From Hyphomonas beringensis (GTDB taxonomy: Bacteria; Pseudomonadota; Alphaproteobacteria; Caulobacterales; Hyphomonadaceae), in assembly GCF_000682755.1 (NCBI RefSeq), contig NZ_AWFF01000076.1, forward strand, positions 1 to 64,000: a DNA stretch of 64,000 bases, given 5' to 3'. Below, in pieces: positions 52,497 to 61,493 of this stretch. Under the pieces are notes generated by a model. The model saw only the letters and a list, made by a program, of their open reading frames with translations. It did not search any database and had not been told where the DNA came from. The translations under genes were made by a program, and so were the position numbers. Numbering within the stretch: the stretch's first letter is position 1; every line of letters starts with the position of its first letter.

Positions 52497-52916
52497 TCAA
52501 TTCAGGAAGCGCTGCTTTAGCGATATTGGCGTGTGCTGGACGATATCCAGCCGAGGTGGAGGCCCGGTCTTTAGTGTTTCGCGCTCTGGCAGGAATGCCT
52601 TTGGTGGGTTAGCGAGAACCGCAGCAAATTCTGCGTCTACATTCGCAACAGGTGCAACTGGATTGGCGTCACTGTGCGCCTGGATAAGCATGGGTGCACA
52701 GTCGTATCCCGCGGGGCAATCAGACGATGACGCCTGATCTGTATGCCCGGTGTCGGCCATGGCTTCCATCGCCATGTCATGACAGGGATGATTGCTGCTC
52801 ATTTCAGTCGGCGCGGTTTCGGAGGCCCCGACCATCAATGGACACGCCATGACCGGATGAGCCGCCATGAAGGCAGCGGCAAACAGTGTCAGGAGGCGGG
52901 TCACAAACTGCATCAT
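52497..52916 (-). CDS. Small exported Cys/His/Met-rich protein before cusC
   Basis: 139 aa with a signal peptide (LLTLFAAAFMAAHPVMAC). The mature part has MACPLMVG, HPCHDMAMEAMADTGHTD and DCPAGYDCAPML, likely metal ligands. It ends RLDIVQHTPISLKQRFLN. The C-terminal pattern, hydrophobic-Q-x-T-P-x-x-L-K-x-R-x-L, is shared with the protein at 63390-63785, so the two form a paralogous family at the head of each copper unit. Function unknown; periplasmic metal buffering is the simplest guess. It lies 72 bp upstream of cusC. Confidence 0.7.
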   Translation of the reverse strand: MMQFVTRLLTLFAAAFMAAHPVMACPLMVGASETAPTEMSSNHPCHDMAMEAMADTGHTDQASSSDCPAGYDCAPMLIQAHSDANPVAPVANVDAEFAAVLANPPKAFLPERETLKTGPPPRLDIVQHTPISLKQRFLN

Positions 52917-52969
52917 TGTTCAAATACGTGAAAAGATTAAAACTTTCATTTCAACAAACTGTGAGGCCG

Positions 52970-53245
52970 CTACTTCTTGCGGCCACCAAGCACAGCAACA
53001 AGTTCCTCGACCTTTTCACGCCGGTCATCGACATTGCTTCCGGTCAGGGCATGATCCACACACGTTGCGATATGGTCATCCAGGATAACGGCCTCGAGGC
53101 CGACAAGCGCGGCCTTCACAGCCTGCACCTGACGAATGACATCAATACAATACCGATCGTCGGACACCATCTTCGTGATGCCGCGCACTTGTCCCTCGAT
53201 GCGGGCAAGCCTCCGGGTCGCGGCCTCTTTGGTTTCAGTCTTCAT
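52970..53245 (-). CDS. csoR: CsoR-family copper-sensing repressor
   Basis: 91 aa from the ATG at 53245; a longer frame to 53272 would read through the operator and is rejected. The helical DUF156 fold has RRLARIEGQVRGITKMV, then C33, H58 and C62 (YCIDVIRQ; DDHIATC), the Cu(I) ligands of CsoR. Apo-protein binds GC-rich dyads and copper releases it. It precedes the cus operon and, with four similar operator sites, probably controls the whole copper island. Confidence 0.9.
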   Translation of the reverse strand: MKTETKEAATRRLARIEGQVRGITKMVSDDRYCIDVIRQVQAVKAALVGLEAVILDDHIATCVDHALTGSNVDDRREKVEELVAVLGGRKK

Positions 53246-53250
53246 GGCAA

Positions 53251-53268
53251 ATACCCCATACAGGGTAT
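53251..53268. promoter_or_regulatory. CsoR-type operator before csoR
   Basis: ATACCCCATACAGGGTAT is a palindromic site with ATACCC and GGGTAT arms, 5 bp before the csoR start. On the csoR strand the GGGG arm sits where a ribosome site would be, so repression and translation initiation may overlap. Similar sites lie at 54557, 59500 and 63789. Confidence 0.75.
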
Positions 53269-53351
53269 CCATATGGGGACCTCGTGAAGCAATTTCCAGT
53301 CTCTTTATGCGTCAGAAACGAAAGGTTCAGCCCAAGATGGACTGACAGTCA

Positions 53352-53925
53352 TCACTCAATGGCATTTCCAGCTGCGCTCCACGCCTTCATCGAGCCGATA
53401 TAGACATCGACGTTCGAGAACCTCTTCCGCAGAAGCTGCGAGGCGGCAATCGTGGCACGTGCACCGCTCCCGCACATGGTCGTGACCGGTTTGTCCGGGT
53501 CGAGGTCACTGGCCGCATCAGGCAGCTTGCCGACATAAGCGTGCTTGCTGTCCTTGATATGGCCGCTCTCATATTCGTCGATGGCCCGGACATCGAGCAG
53601 GGTCCAGCCAGCCGGCGGGTTGTCTACGCGCGCGGCGACGGTTTCGGTATCGACGAAGTCGAGTGTGTCGAGCGGGCCGTTCTGGACCGCCACGGGCATG
53701 GCGCCGCTGACAAATCCGCTCACATTGTCGAAGCCGATCCGCTGAAGCGTGGTGGCCGCATCGACCGCCTGGTCGTCATCGCGTGCTACCAGCAGCACCG
53801 GTTTGTCGCCTGGCAGCAACCAGCCCGCGAAGGCGCCGCGGATCGATGACCGCAGCTTCACCATCGGCACTAAGGAAATAGGAAAGGTGGGCAAGGCCCT
53901 GTGCCTTGATCTTTTGGAGTCTCAT
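53352..53925 (-). pseudogene. MBL-fold/rhodanese fusion gene with internal deletion and frameshift
   Basis: From an ATG at 53925 the strand reads MRLQKIKAQGLAHLSYFLSA and then DGEAAVIDPRR, the N-terminus of metallo-beta-lactamase-rhodanese proteins. The frame then jumps; a second frame (from 53894) holds the C-terminal part: GAFAGWLLPGDKPVLLVAR, a first rhodanese-like lobe and an active-site rhodanese with TMCGSGARATIAAS. Almost the entire hydrolase domain (about 200 residues) is missing. The two remaining parts are out of phase. A 180-aa rhodanese could still be expressed from the ATG at 53894, but the original gene is broken. Confidence 0.7.
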
Positions 53926-53979
53926 TCTGTTTCGCTCCTTTTCGGGATCGAATGGGTCTGACTGGACGTGGAAGGCGCG

Positions 53980-54534
53980 TCAGTCCTCGGCGATGGCTGC
54001 CCCGGCAGCGTCGTCTGGGTTGAGCGTGCCTTCAAAGGGAGGAACGGGGCGGCTCGCCGCCTCGCTTTCCGTCGATGCCGGGCCATTCTCCGCGATGTCC
54101 GAAATCAGCCATTCCATTTCCTTGATCTCGCGGCGCTGTGCCGTGATGATCTCGTCGGCAAGCTCGCGCACGCGGACATCCTCGATGCCGGCGCGTTCAC
54201 TTGTCATGATGGCAATGGAGTGGTGGGGGATCATCGCTTTCATGTAGGACCGGTCGTCGACAGTGCTCTGGCTGCGCACCAGCCAGAGGGCCAGGACGAA
54301 CACGACCGCAGCGCCAATGAAAATGCCGAAATTGATCCGGCTGTCCTTGTACATGTTGAGCATGAAGCTCAGCATCACGACGGCCATCGCGGCGCCCATG
54401 ATGAAGGCCATGTAGAAGCGCGTTTCGCTCCAGCGAACATGCTCCCACGCATAGGTGTTGAGGTACATCAGTCCAAACATCACGATCACCGATGTGATGA
54501 TCATTGCTCCAAACCGCCAATAACTGTTCTTCAT
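53980..54534 (-). CDS. DUF305-family membrane protein
   Basis: 184 aa from the ATG at 54534 (MKNSYWRFG, the conserved opening). A GTG at 54540, nine bases after AAGGAGG, is an alternative start; an ATG at 54579 would read through the operator. Three hydrophobic helices are followed by a C-terminal DUF305 domain with MIPHHSIAIMTSERA. DUF305 proteins are ferritin-like helical bundles common in metal islands; the His pair may bind copper. Unknown exact function. Confidence 0.85.
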   Translation of the reverse strand: MKNSYWRFGAMIITSVIVMFGLMYLNTYAWEHVRWSETRFYMAFIMGAAMAVVMLSFMLNMYKDSRINFGIFIGAAVVFVLALWLVRSQSTVDDRSYMKAMIPHHSIAIMTSERAGIEDVRVRELADEIITAQRREIKEMEWLISDIAENGPASTESEAASRPVPPFEGTLNPDDAAGAAIAED

Positions 54535-54556
54535 ATCCACTTTCAACATCCTCCTT

Positions 54557-54573
54557 ATACAGTGGTGGGGTAT
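54557..54573. promoter_or_regulatory. Degenerate CsoR-type operator before DUF305
   Basis: ATACAGTGGTGGGGTAT keeps the outer ATAC and GGGGTAT arms and the 17-bp length of the site at 59500 but not the inner symmetry. It lies 22 bp before the likely DUF305 start. It is probably a weaker member of the same operator family. Confidence 0.5.
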
Positions 54574-54612
54574 TTCCACGACTAACGGAGAAGTGTGTGA
54601 ACAGGTTCCGAG

Positions 54613-55062
54613 TTAATCCGATTTTTGAATTCCGCCCGAAGTTGGACCATCCATTTGGTTTCGCATCAGGAGGAAAATGAAGGATGCCGAGCACGAAATC
54701 AGCAGGAAACCATTGAGTGATTCCAGTCCCGCCAGGAACCGCGAATGTCCGGTTGGATAGATATCGCCCAGCCCAAGCGATGTGTAGTTGACGAGGGAGA
54801 AATAGAATATGTCCATGAACCCGTCCGCTTCGCCGCCCTTGAAACCACCCAAGTCAAAGGCATCCAGTAGCGTAAAGCTGGTTGCATAGAGCGCTGCCTC
54901 AGCGAGGTGCGCCAGGCCTGCACCAATGATACCCGAAACAACGATCGGGAGACCTGAACGCGCTTCATGGTTCAGGCGTCGGTGCAGATGCGCCAGTGCG
55001 AGATAATGCACTGTGCTTGCCAGCACAAAAGTGAGCAGTCCGATCAAGGTTGCGATGATCAT
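54613..55062 (-). CDS. Two-helix K+-channel-like membrane protein
   Basis: 149 aa from the ATG at 55062, which overlaps the permease stop as ATGA. Hydrophobic segments lie at about 5-22, 40-65 and 110-135; between the last two is the pore motif NYTSLGLGDIYPTGHSR, where TSLGLGD replaces the canonical TxGYGD of the selectivity filter. It resembles bacterial Ion_trans_2 channels. It is co-transcribed with the permease in a copper island, so a role in ion balance under metal stress is possible (inference). Confidence 0.75.
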   Translation of the reverse strand: MIIATLIGLLTFVLASTVHYLALAHLHRRLNHEARSGLPIVVSGIIGAGLAHLAEAALYATSFTLLDAFDLGGFKGGEADGFMDIFYFSLVNYTSLGLGDIYPTGHSRFLAGLESLNGFLLISCSASFIFLLMRNQMDGPTSGGIQKSD

Positions 55063-56402
55063 GAATGGGCTTTGTGCTGGTCGTTTCCGGACTCCTCTGC
55101 GGGAGGATTGTCGCGAAGACGTTTCAGGAAGAAATGCTCGAATAAAAAGACTGCAGCCATGCCGAAAGCCGCGATCATGATGATGACTGGATCGGCTTGC
55201 CACTTCAGGGCGATGAAGGCGATCAGGACGACGGCATCGAGTGCCATCGCACAGATAAGGATTGCGGGTGCGGCGCCGACATCCCGTCTCAAATGCCGGA
55301 AGACGCCCCAATGGATGATGATATCCATGACCAGATAGAAGATTGCGCCAAGCGAAGCGATGCGACTGAGATCGAAGAAAGCCGCGAGCAATCCGGCAGC
55401 CACAACCGTATAGACGAGCGTATGACGCTGTACCGTTCCGGGCATGCCGAAATGTCTATGCGGAATCAGGTTCATGTCGGTCAGCATGGCGAGCATGCGA
55501 GAGACGGCAAACAAGCTGGCAAGCAGGCCTGAAGCTGTCGCGATGATCGCAATCGTTACTGTGAACCACAATCCATAGTTTCCAAGTGCTGGCCGGGCCG
55601 CTTCGGCGAGAGCATAGTCCTTCGCCGCAACAATCTCCGAGACAGTGAGGGTTGATCCGACAGCGAAACAGACAAGGAGATAGATGAAAGTGCAGATCGC
55701 AAGCGAGATCATGATGGCCCGCCCGACATTGCGGGTCGGTTCCTTCACCTCGTCGCCACTGTTCGTGATGGTGGTGAATCCCTTATAGGCCAGGATGGCG
55801 AGCGCGACGCCGGCCAGGAACCCACCGGCAGATGTGCTGTCAGCGAAACCGTCTGCTGCTGGCTGGAAGCTGAATCCGGCAGCCCAGATCGCAATAAGCG
55901 CGAAAATCAGTATGCCACCAATCTTGAGAATAGCCGTGACCTTCGATACGCCGCCGATCACCTGATTACCGGCAATATTTATCACGAAAGCCAGGATAAT
56001 CAGTCCGATTGCCAGCAAGGGGACGAATATGCCGCCCTCGACGCCAAACAGCTGCAGCGTGTACGCACCGAACGTGCGGGCGACCAGGCTTTCATTGATG
56101 ATCATCGAGAACGCCATCAGCAGGGCTGCGCTTCCAGTCACGGTAGACGGGCCGTAAGCGCGTTGGAGTATCATCGCGATGCCGCCGGCGCTCGGATACT
56201 TGTTGGAGACCTTGATATAGGAATAGGCGCTGAAGCCGCTGATGATGGCTGCCGTGAGGAAGGCGAGCGGAAACAGGTCGCCTGCAAATTCAGCGACCTG
56301 ACCGGTCAGGGCAAAGATGCCGGCACCGATCATCACGCCCGTCCCCATGGCGACGGTGCCCGCCAGCGTCAGTGACCCTTGCTTGTAGTCATCCTCACTC
56401 AT
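55059..56402 (-). CDS. APC-family amino-acid permease
   Basis: 447 aa, about twelve membrane helices. The first helix has TVAMGTGVMIGAGIFALTGQVAEFAG, the substrate-binding signature of APC transporters, followed by LAFLTAAIISGFSAYSY. It is 4 bp overlapping with the upstream DUF411 gene and overlaps the channel gene downstream. The substrate is not visible; in metal islands such permeases could import amino acids or peptides that chelate copper. That link is conjecture. Confidence 0.85.
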   Translation of the reverse strand: MSEDDYKQGSLTLAGTVAMGTGVMIGAGIFALTGQVAEFAGDLFPLAFLTAAIISGFSAYSYIKVSNKYPSAGGIAMILQRAYGPSTVTGSAALLMAFSMIINESLVARTFGAYTLQLFGVEGGIFVPLLAIGLIILAFVINIAGNQVIGGVSKVTAILKIGGILIFALIAIWAAGFSFQPAADGFADSTSAGGFLAGVALAILAYKGFTTITNSGDEVKEPTRNVGRAIMISLAICTFIYLLVCFAVGSTLTVSEIVAAKDYALAEAARPALGNYGLWFTVTIAIIATASGLLASLFAVSRMLAMLTDMNLIPHRHFGMPGTVQRHTLVYTVVAAGLLAAFFDLSRIASLGAIFYLVMDIIIHWGVFRHLRRDVGAAPAILICAMALDAVVLIAFIALKWQADPVIIMIAAFGMAAVFLFEHFFLKRLRDNPPAEESGNDQHKAHS

Positions 56403-56899
56403 GGTCTTGCCGGTTCGGAGACCAATTGCGTTCCCCGATAGGAGGCATATGTCCTGGCATCCTCTCCAGAGAAGATGATGACATCATACCGATCTGGCGC
56501 GTTCGGTGTTTCCATGCCGGGAGAGCCTTGCGGCATGCCGGGCACCGAGACGCCGTTGACGTCAGGCTTTTCTTCGAGCAAGCGTCGTATTTCCCGAGCG
56601 GGAACGTGACCTTCAACGACATATCCGGCGACTTCTGCGGTATGGCAACTCATCAGTTCATCCCGAACACCAAGCCGTGACCGAATGGGTGTCAGGTCCT
56701 CTTCCTCTTTCACGATGACGTCGAAACCCTCGTCATGCAGGTGGTCCACCCAGGCGGCGCAGCAACCGCACCATGGCGTCTTGTGTACAGTGACTGTTTG
56801 CGCGTTGGCTGTGGGTGACGCGGAGAAGAGCATCATACCCGCTATCAGGGCTGCAATCATCAGCGCACCGAGCGCGCTCATAGCAAGTGGTCTGGACAT
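56399..56899 (-). CDS. DUF411 metal-binding protein
   Basis: 166 aa with a signal segment (MIAALIAGMMLFSASPTANAQ). TVTVHKTPWCGCCAAWVDHL is the thioredoxin-like CGCC motif of DUF411, and DELMSCHTAEVAGYVVEGHVP is the second conserved block. The C-terminus ends about 45 residues after the domain. DUF411 proteins are periplasmic, found in Cu/Ag islands, and likely bind Cu. It is 17 bp after the P-type ATPase gene. Confidence 0.9.
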   Translation of the reverse strand: MSRPLAMSALGALMIAALIAGMMLFSASPTANAQTVTVHKTPWCGCCAAWVDHLHDEGFDVIVKEEEDLTPIRSRLGVRDELMSCHTAEVAGYVVEGHVPAREIRRLLEEKPDVNGVSVPGMPQGSPGMETPNAPDRYDVIIFSGEDARTYASYRGTQLVSEPARP

Positions 56900-56916
56900 G
56901 TCTGTGCTCCGGAAAA

Positions 56917-59142
56917 TTAGAGTTTAAGGGTTCTCAGCCGCAAGGCGTTGCCGATAACAGATACGGAGCTGAAACTCATGGCGGCCGCCGCGATCATCGG
57001 GCTCAGTAACAAGCCGAAGAAGGGATACAGAATGCCAGCGGCAACCGGCACGCCAAGCGTATTGTAGAAGAACGCGAAGAACAGGTTCTGGCGGATGTTG
57101 CGCATCGTGGCGTGGCTGAGCTCCCGGGCCTTTGCGACCCCGATCAGATCGCCTTTCACAAGCGTTACACCGGCACTCTCCATGGCCACATCGGTTCCGG
57201 TTCCCATGGCGATTCCGACATCCGCCTGAGCGAGCGCGGGCGCATCATTTATGCCGTCACCGCACATGGCCACGCGGGCACCGTTCTTCTGGAGTTCGGA
57301 CACGATCCGATGCTTGTCTTCAGGCGAGACGTCGGCGTGAACCTCATCGATGCCGACCTTGTCGGCGACCGCGCGTGCTGTCGTCTCATTGTCACCTGTC
57401 AACATCACAATCTTCAACCCTTCGGCATGAAGACGTCTGATGGCTTCCGGTGTCGTCTCCTTGATCGGGTCCGCCACAGAGACAAGGCCTGCCGGTTTTC
57501 CGTCGACGGCGGCGAACATAACCGTCTGGCCTTCGGTGCGGTACTGGTCAGCGCGTGTCCCGAGGTCGTCAGACCAGCCCCCGATCCGCTGCATCATCTT
57601 TCTGTTGCCGATGGCGACGGTTTGGCCGTCGACGCTTGCCTGCGCACCTTCGCCAGTGACGGATTCAAATCCGTGCGCATCCTTGTGAGGCGCGCCCTTG
57701 CCTTTTGCGCCACGCACGATCGCGTCGGCAAGTGGGTGCTCGCTCAAACGTTCCACCGCGGCTACGAGACTAAGCAACGAGGCTTCGTCGAAGCCTTCGC
57801 CTGGCTGGACGCGTACCAGTTCGGGACGTCCGAGCGTCAACGTCCCGGTCTTATCGACCACGATCGTATCGACCTTCTCAAGCGTCTCCAACGCTTCAGC
57901 ATTCTTGATCAGGATGCCGTTGGACGCGCCCTTGCCCGTGCCGACCATGATCGACATTGGGGTTGCCAGACCTAACGCACAGGGACATGCGATGATCAGG
58001 ACGGCAACGGCATTCACGATCGCAAAAGCCATCGCCGGGTCGGGTCCGAACACGGCCCACACGACAAAGGTCAGGATCGCAATTCCAATAACAGCCGGAA
58101 CGAACCAGGCAGCGACGAGATCAGCGAGCCGCTGGATTGGAGCTCGGGACCGCTGAGCGGCGGCAACCATTCGGACAATCTGGGACAAGAGCGTGTCTTC
58201 GCCCACATGTGTCGCCTTCATAACGAGCGACCCGGTTCCGTTGACCGTGCCGCCGGTCACACGGGCGCCAGTGGCTTTTTCGACGGGCAGGGGTTCGCCG
58301 GTGACCATGGACTCGTCAACCGACCCATGGCCGTCGACGACCTCGCCATCGACCGGGATCTTCTCACCTGGCCGGACCCGCAGCTTGTCGCCAGACTTTA
58401 CATCCGCGAGATCGACATCCTGTTCGCTGCCATCGTCAGCAATCCTGCGCGCAGTAGCAGGGGCAAGCTCCAGCAGTGCACGAATGGCTCCTGAGGTGGC
58501 GTTGCGCGCGCGCAGTTCGAGCACCTGGCCAAGTAAAACCAGCGTAACGATGACGGCGGCCGCCTCGTAGTAGACTGCTACCGCGCCGCCATGCCCACGG
58601 AATGAATCGGGAAATATGCCGGGCGCGAATGTTGCGACCAGGGAATAAATATAGGCCACGCCGACGCCCATCGCGATCAGGGTGAACATGTTGAGGTTGC
58701 GTCGCTTCACGGATTGCCAGCCGCGCTCGAAGAAAGGCCAGCCGGCCCAAACGACAACGGGAGTCGCGATCAGGGCCTGAAGCCAGACACTCCATGTCGG
58801 ATCAATCCAGTGCCTGAGCGGGCTGCCGGGAATCATTTCGCCCATGACAAAGGCGAGCAGTGGCGCCGAGAAGACAAGGGCGACCCAGAAGCGCCGCGTC
58901 ATGTCATCCAGTTCGCTGGTATCCTGCTCGGCCGTCACCGTTTCCGGTTCGAGCGCCATGCCGCAGATCGGGCAGCCTGTATTGGCAGTTTCGCGTACCT
59001 GCGGATGCATGGGACAGGTCCAGACGGTGCCGGCATAGCCGATCGGAACCTTGTCATAGGCATCATCGGGCTTCTCTGGAGCGGCCTGATCGTTGTGATG
59101 GCACGCATGTCCGGAATGGGCGTGAGAAGTGTCGTTGGTCAT
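56917..59142 (-). CDS. copA: Copper-type P1B ATPase with N-terminal heavy-metal-binding domain
   Basis: 741 aa. Instead of HMA domains, the N-terminus is His-rich ([13 protein letters not shown]) and has a metal-binding domain [24 protein letters not shown] (about 41-64). Eight helices are visible; the CPC motif is [11 protein letters not shown] (about 387), phosphorylation DKTGTLT (about 428) and hinge [10 protein letters not shown] (about 627). CPC with these TM7/8 residues fits the Cu(I) class. It pumps Cu(I) to the periplasm, where CusF/CusABC and CopA/CopB act. Confidence 0.93.
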   Translation of the reverse strand: MTNDTSHAHSGHACHHNDQAAPEKPDDAYDKVPIGYAGTVWTCPMHPQVRETANTGCPICGMALEPETVTAEQDTSELDDMTRRFWVALVFSAPLLAFVMGEMIPGSPLRHWIDPTWSVWLQALIATPVVVWAGWPFFERGWQSVKRRNLNMFTLIAMGVGVAYIYSLVATFAPGIFPDSFRGHGGAVAVYYEAAAVIVTLVLLGQVLELRARNATSGAIRALLELAPATARRIADDGSEQDVDLADVKSGDKLRVRPGEKIPVDGEVVDGHGSVDESMVTGEPLPVEKATGARVTGGTVNGTGSLVMKATHVGEDTLLSQIVRMVAAAQRSRAPIQRLADLVAAWFVPAVIGIAILTFVVWAVFGPDPAMAFAIVNAVAVLIIACPCALGLATPMSIMVGTGKGASNGILIKNAEALETLEKVDTIVVDKTGTLTLGRPELVRVQPGEGFDEASLLSLVAAVERLSEHPLADAIVRGAKGKGAPHKDAHGFESVTGEGAQASVDGQTVAIGNRKMMQRIGGWSDDLGTRADQYRTEGQTVMFAAVDGKPAGLVSVADPIKETTPEAIRRLHAEGLKIVMLTGDNETTARAVADKVGIDEVHADVSPEDKHRIVSELQKNGARVAMCGDGINDAPALAQADVGIAMGTGTDVAMESAGVTLVKGDLIGVAKARELSHATMRNIRQNLFFAFFYNTLGVPVAAGILYPFFGLLLSPMIAAAAMSFSSVSVIGNALRLRTLKL

Positions 59143-59195
59143 GGCTCTGACTCTTTCAGCAGGAGTGCTTCACAGGATGAGGGTATGCATCACTT

Positions 59196-59450
59196 TTATG
59201 CGCTGCTGTTTCGGTTGAAGAAGTTGAACAAGGGAACGAACAGAAGGGCGATGTACCAGCCATAGAGATAGCTCTCGACAAGGCCGATCAGGAAACCAGT
59301 CAGCGTTCCAAACTCAAATCCGGGCAGTAGATCCTGCCATGCTGGATGCATGTGAAGGCTGGACGGCGTCACACTCCCCCAGCCGACGCACAGCAAATAA
59401 CTGACGAGCAGGAACAGAGACAGCGAGTGTCCGACGGGGATAATTTTCAT
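59196..59450 (-). CDS. DUF5676-like small membrane protein
   Basis: 84 aa from the ATG at 59450 with GGAGG nearby; the 59480 frame is an upstream extension. It has two to three hydrophobic segments: SLSLFLLVSYLLCVGWG and GFLIGLVESYLYGWYIALLFVPLFNFF, typical of DUF5676 membrane proteins found next to copper ATPases. Function unknown; perhaps a regulator or subunit of the ATPase. A CsoR-like operator lies 50 bp upstream. Confidence 0.75.
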   Translation of the reverse strand: MKIIPVGHSLSLFLLVSYLLCVGWGSVTPSSLHMHPAWQDLLPGFEFGTLTGFLIGLVESYLYGWYIALLFVPLFNFFNRNSSA

Positions 59451-59499
59451 TCTGACCTCCAGCGGTCCAGGCAAGAGCAAGTAGGACAGTCATAGTATA

Positions 59500-59516
59500 A
59501 TACCCCTAGGGGGTAT
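59500..59516. promoter_or_regulatory. CsoR-type operator before the ATPase unit
   Basis: ATACCCCTAGGGGGTAT is an almost perfect palindrome with a CTAG core, the best match of the four sites in the island. It lies 50 bp upstream of the DUF5676-like start and 70 bp after the end of the DUF2231 gene, so it starts a new transcription unit that continues through the ATPase, DUF411, permease and channel genes. Confidence 0.8.
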
Positions 59517-59585
59517 ATTCAATATCATCGCCGCTTGCCGGTTGCTTTTCAACTTGGCCGGCAAGCGGCAGTTTGGATTTCCTCC

Positions 59586-60680
59586 TTATCGCGGCGCACG
59601 GGAGGACGAGTGCGTGTGAATGACCTGCCAGGTGCCGGCGACCTTGCGGAACAGCACCGTTTGTTTCCCGATACGCTCCAGGCGTTCGCCATTGGAGCTG
59701 AACGTTCCACTGATCGCTGTGTCCGCGACAGCCCATGCAAAGTCACTTCCCTCGAATTGCACGTCTATATTCGAGAAGTCGAGTTCGAGATCCGGAATGG
59801 TATCTTTTTCGGGCTCGACATGATTTTCGACAAGGTCGAGCAGGCCAGTATTCTCGCCGCCTGACTCAAAGTACCGGGCGCCTGACCAGTCGAGAAAGTT
59901 CTGTCGGAACAGTTCGCCATCGCCGGTCTCCCAACCGGTTTCGATCGCGGCCATGATATCCAGGATCGCCTGTTCATCAGTCGAGACCGGTTTGGTGTCG
60001 TGATGGCCGTCGGAGTTGTCGTGTCCGGCGGGGACCGTGCCTGACATTTCTCGATCAGCTGCACCGTCGGTATGGTCGTGATCATGTCCATCGCCGCTCG
60101 CCGATGATCCATCCATCGTGTCGGATGGAGGCGCTCCGTGAGCGTCTTGATGATCGTCTGTTGAATTTACGGTGCCTTGGTCGCCATGACCGGCTCCGCC
60201 GCCATGATCATGATCGTGGCCTGGCCCGCTGGCTTCAGGAAGGGTCTGCACGCCAAGTCCGTACTTGTAGACAATTGTGCCTCCCCACCACGCTGTAACC
60301 GTCAAAAGACCTGCCACCACCAGGGCACTGATCGCAAATACCGGGCCGGGCGACGAGGCCCTTCTCAGCCAGCGCCAACCGGCGAGGGCCAGTAAGGCGA
60401 GGCCCGTGGGAACAGCCCAGTTGCGATGGGTTGTCATCGCTTCATGGGACGGCGCATCGTGAGCAACGCTGTAATAGGCCTGAAACCCGGCCGCGATGGT
60501 GGCCAGAACCGCCAAGGCAGCCAATGCCAGCATCCAGTCGGCGGCCGGTCGAAGGCTGTCGCGCCAGCGGCCTGCAGGTACGAGGAGGCCAGCCACATAT
60601 GCCAGGGCTGCAGATGTGCCGAGGGCATAGGTAAAATGCACCAGCACGGGGTGAATATTGGGTTCTATGAAACCGCCCAT
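59586..60680 (-). CDS. DUF2231-His-rich linker-NTF2-like fusion protein
   Basis: 364 aa. Residues 1-150 have four membrane helices of DUF2231 type, starting MGGFIEPNIHPVLVHFTYALG. Then comes a His/Asp/Gly-rich linker (GHDHDHGGGAGHGDQG, HDHDHTDG), about 150-235. The C-terminus (about 236-364) is an NTF2-like/DUF4440 domain: AILDIMAAIETGWETGDGELFRQNFLDW...FRKVAGTWQVIHTHSSS. I know the parts separately; this combination is not one I recall. It follows copB by 9 bp. A metal-sensing or buffering membrane role is inferred. Confidence 0.75.
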   Translation of the reverse strand: MGGFIEPNIHPVLVHFTYALGTSAALAYVAGLLVPAGRWRDSLRPAADWMLALAALAVLATIAAGFQAYYSVAHDAPSHEAMTTHRNWAVPTGLALLALAGWRWLRRASSPGPVFAISALVVAGLLTVTAWWGGTIVYKYGLGVQTLPEASGPGHDHDHGGGAGHGDQGTVNSTDDHQDAHGAPPSDTMDGSSASGDGHDHDHTDGAADREMSGTVPAGHDNSDGHHDTKPVSTDEQAILDIMAAIETGWETGDGELFRQNFLDWSGARYFESGGENTGLLDLVENHVEPEKDTIPDLELDFSNIDVQFEGSDFAWAVADTAISGTFSSNGERLERIGKQTVLFRKVAGTWQVIHTHSSSRAPR

Positions 60681-60689
60681 CTTGTTCTC

Positions 60690-61493
60690 CTAATACCAGG
60701 TCCGCAGGCCCACGAGAAAGACGATATCGTCGCCTTCACCGCCTGCGGCTTTGATCATGTCGCGTGTCTCACCGAAGGCGCTTTGCCATTCGACGCCGAC
60801 ATAAGGCGCAAACTCCCTCCTGATTTCATAACGAAGCCGCAAGCCGGCATCGAGTGTGCTAAGTCCCGCGCCCGTTTCCCTTTCCGGTATGTCCTGCGCG
60901 GAAAGATTTGCTTCGATCCGAGGCTGCAAGATCAACCGCTGGGTCAGGAGCAACTCATATTCAGCCTCGATGCGGGCCGTTACATCGCCTTTTTCACTGA
61001 GAAAGGCGGAAGCGTCGACTTCGAACCAGTAGGGCGCCAGACCATTCAGTGCGACGACCCCATGCGCGAGACTATCCGGTTCGATGTCGTAGCGAACGCC
61101 CGCCTGAACATTCCAGAAAGGCGCAACCGCACGGGAATAGAGCGCCTGGATCTCGGCGTCATCCACGCCCTCTCCATTCAGAGAGGCGCGGCCCTCGCTC
61201 TTGAACCAGAGCTTGTTGATATCGCCTCCATACCAAGCCTGTCCGTTCCAGTACAAACTGTCGCCCTCGTCAGACATCTGAGCCTCGAGCTGGTTGAAGA
61301 GGATGTAGAAGCTCTTCTGGTCTCCGCCTTCGGCAAGAACGTCCCGGCGAGCCTCCGCCATTGCATCCTCGCCGTAGATGGCGTCGGCCTGATCCCAGGG
61401 CGGGGTTTGATTTGTGTCTTCCGCGAACGCGCTGCCGGTCGCGTAGAGCGCGAAGCCGAGGAGGAGAGGGGCTGCCAAATTCTGTTTCATCAT
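60690..61493 (-). CDS. copB: CopB copper-resistance outer-membrane protein
   Basis: 267 aa with a signal peptide (LLLGFALYATGSAFA). CopB domain features: FNQLEAQ, LYWNGQAWYGGDINKLWFKSEG, then AVAPFWNVQAGVRYD and RLRYEIRREFAPYVGVEWQ, the beta-strands of this outer-membrane barrel. The Met-rich N-terminus of some CopB proteins is missing. Together with CopA it protects against copper at the cell surface. The ATG overlaps the copA oxidase stop by 4 bp. Confidence 0.92.
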   Translation of the reverse strand: MMKQNLAAPLLLGFALYATGSAFAEDTNQTPPWDQADAIYGEDAMAEARRDVLAEGGDQKSFYILFNQLEAQMSDEGDSLYWNGQAWYGGDINKLWFKSEGRASLNGEGVDDAEIQALYSRAVAPFWNVQAGVRYDIEPDSLAHGVVALNGLAPYWFEVDASAFLSEKGDVTARIEAEYELLLTQRLILQPRIEANLSAQDIPERETGAGLSTLDAGLRLRYEIRREFAPYVGVEWQSAFGETRDMIKAAGGEGDDIVFLVGLRTWY

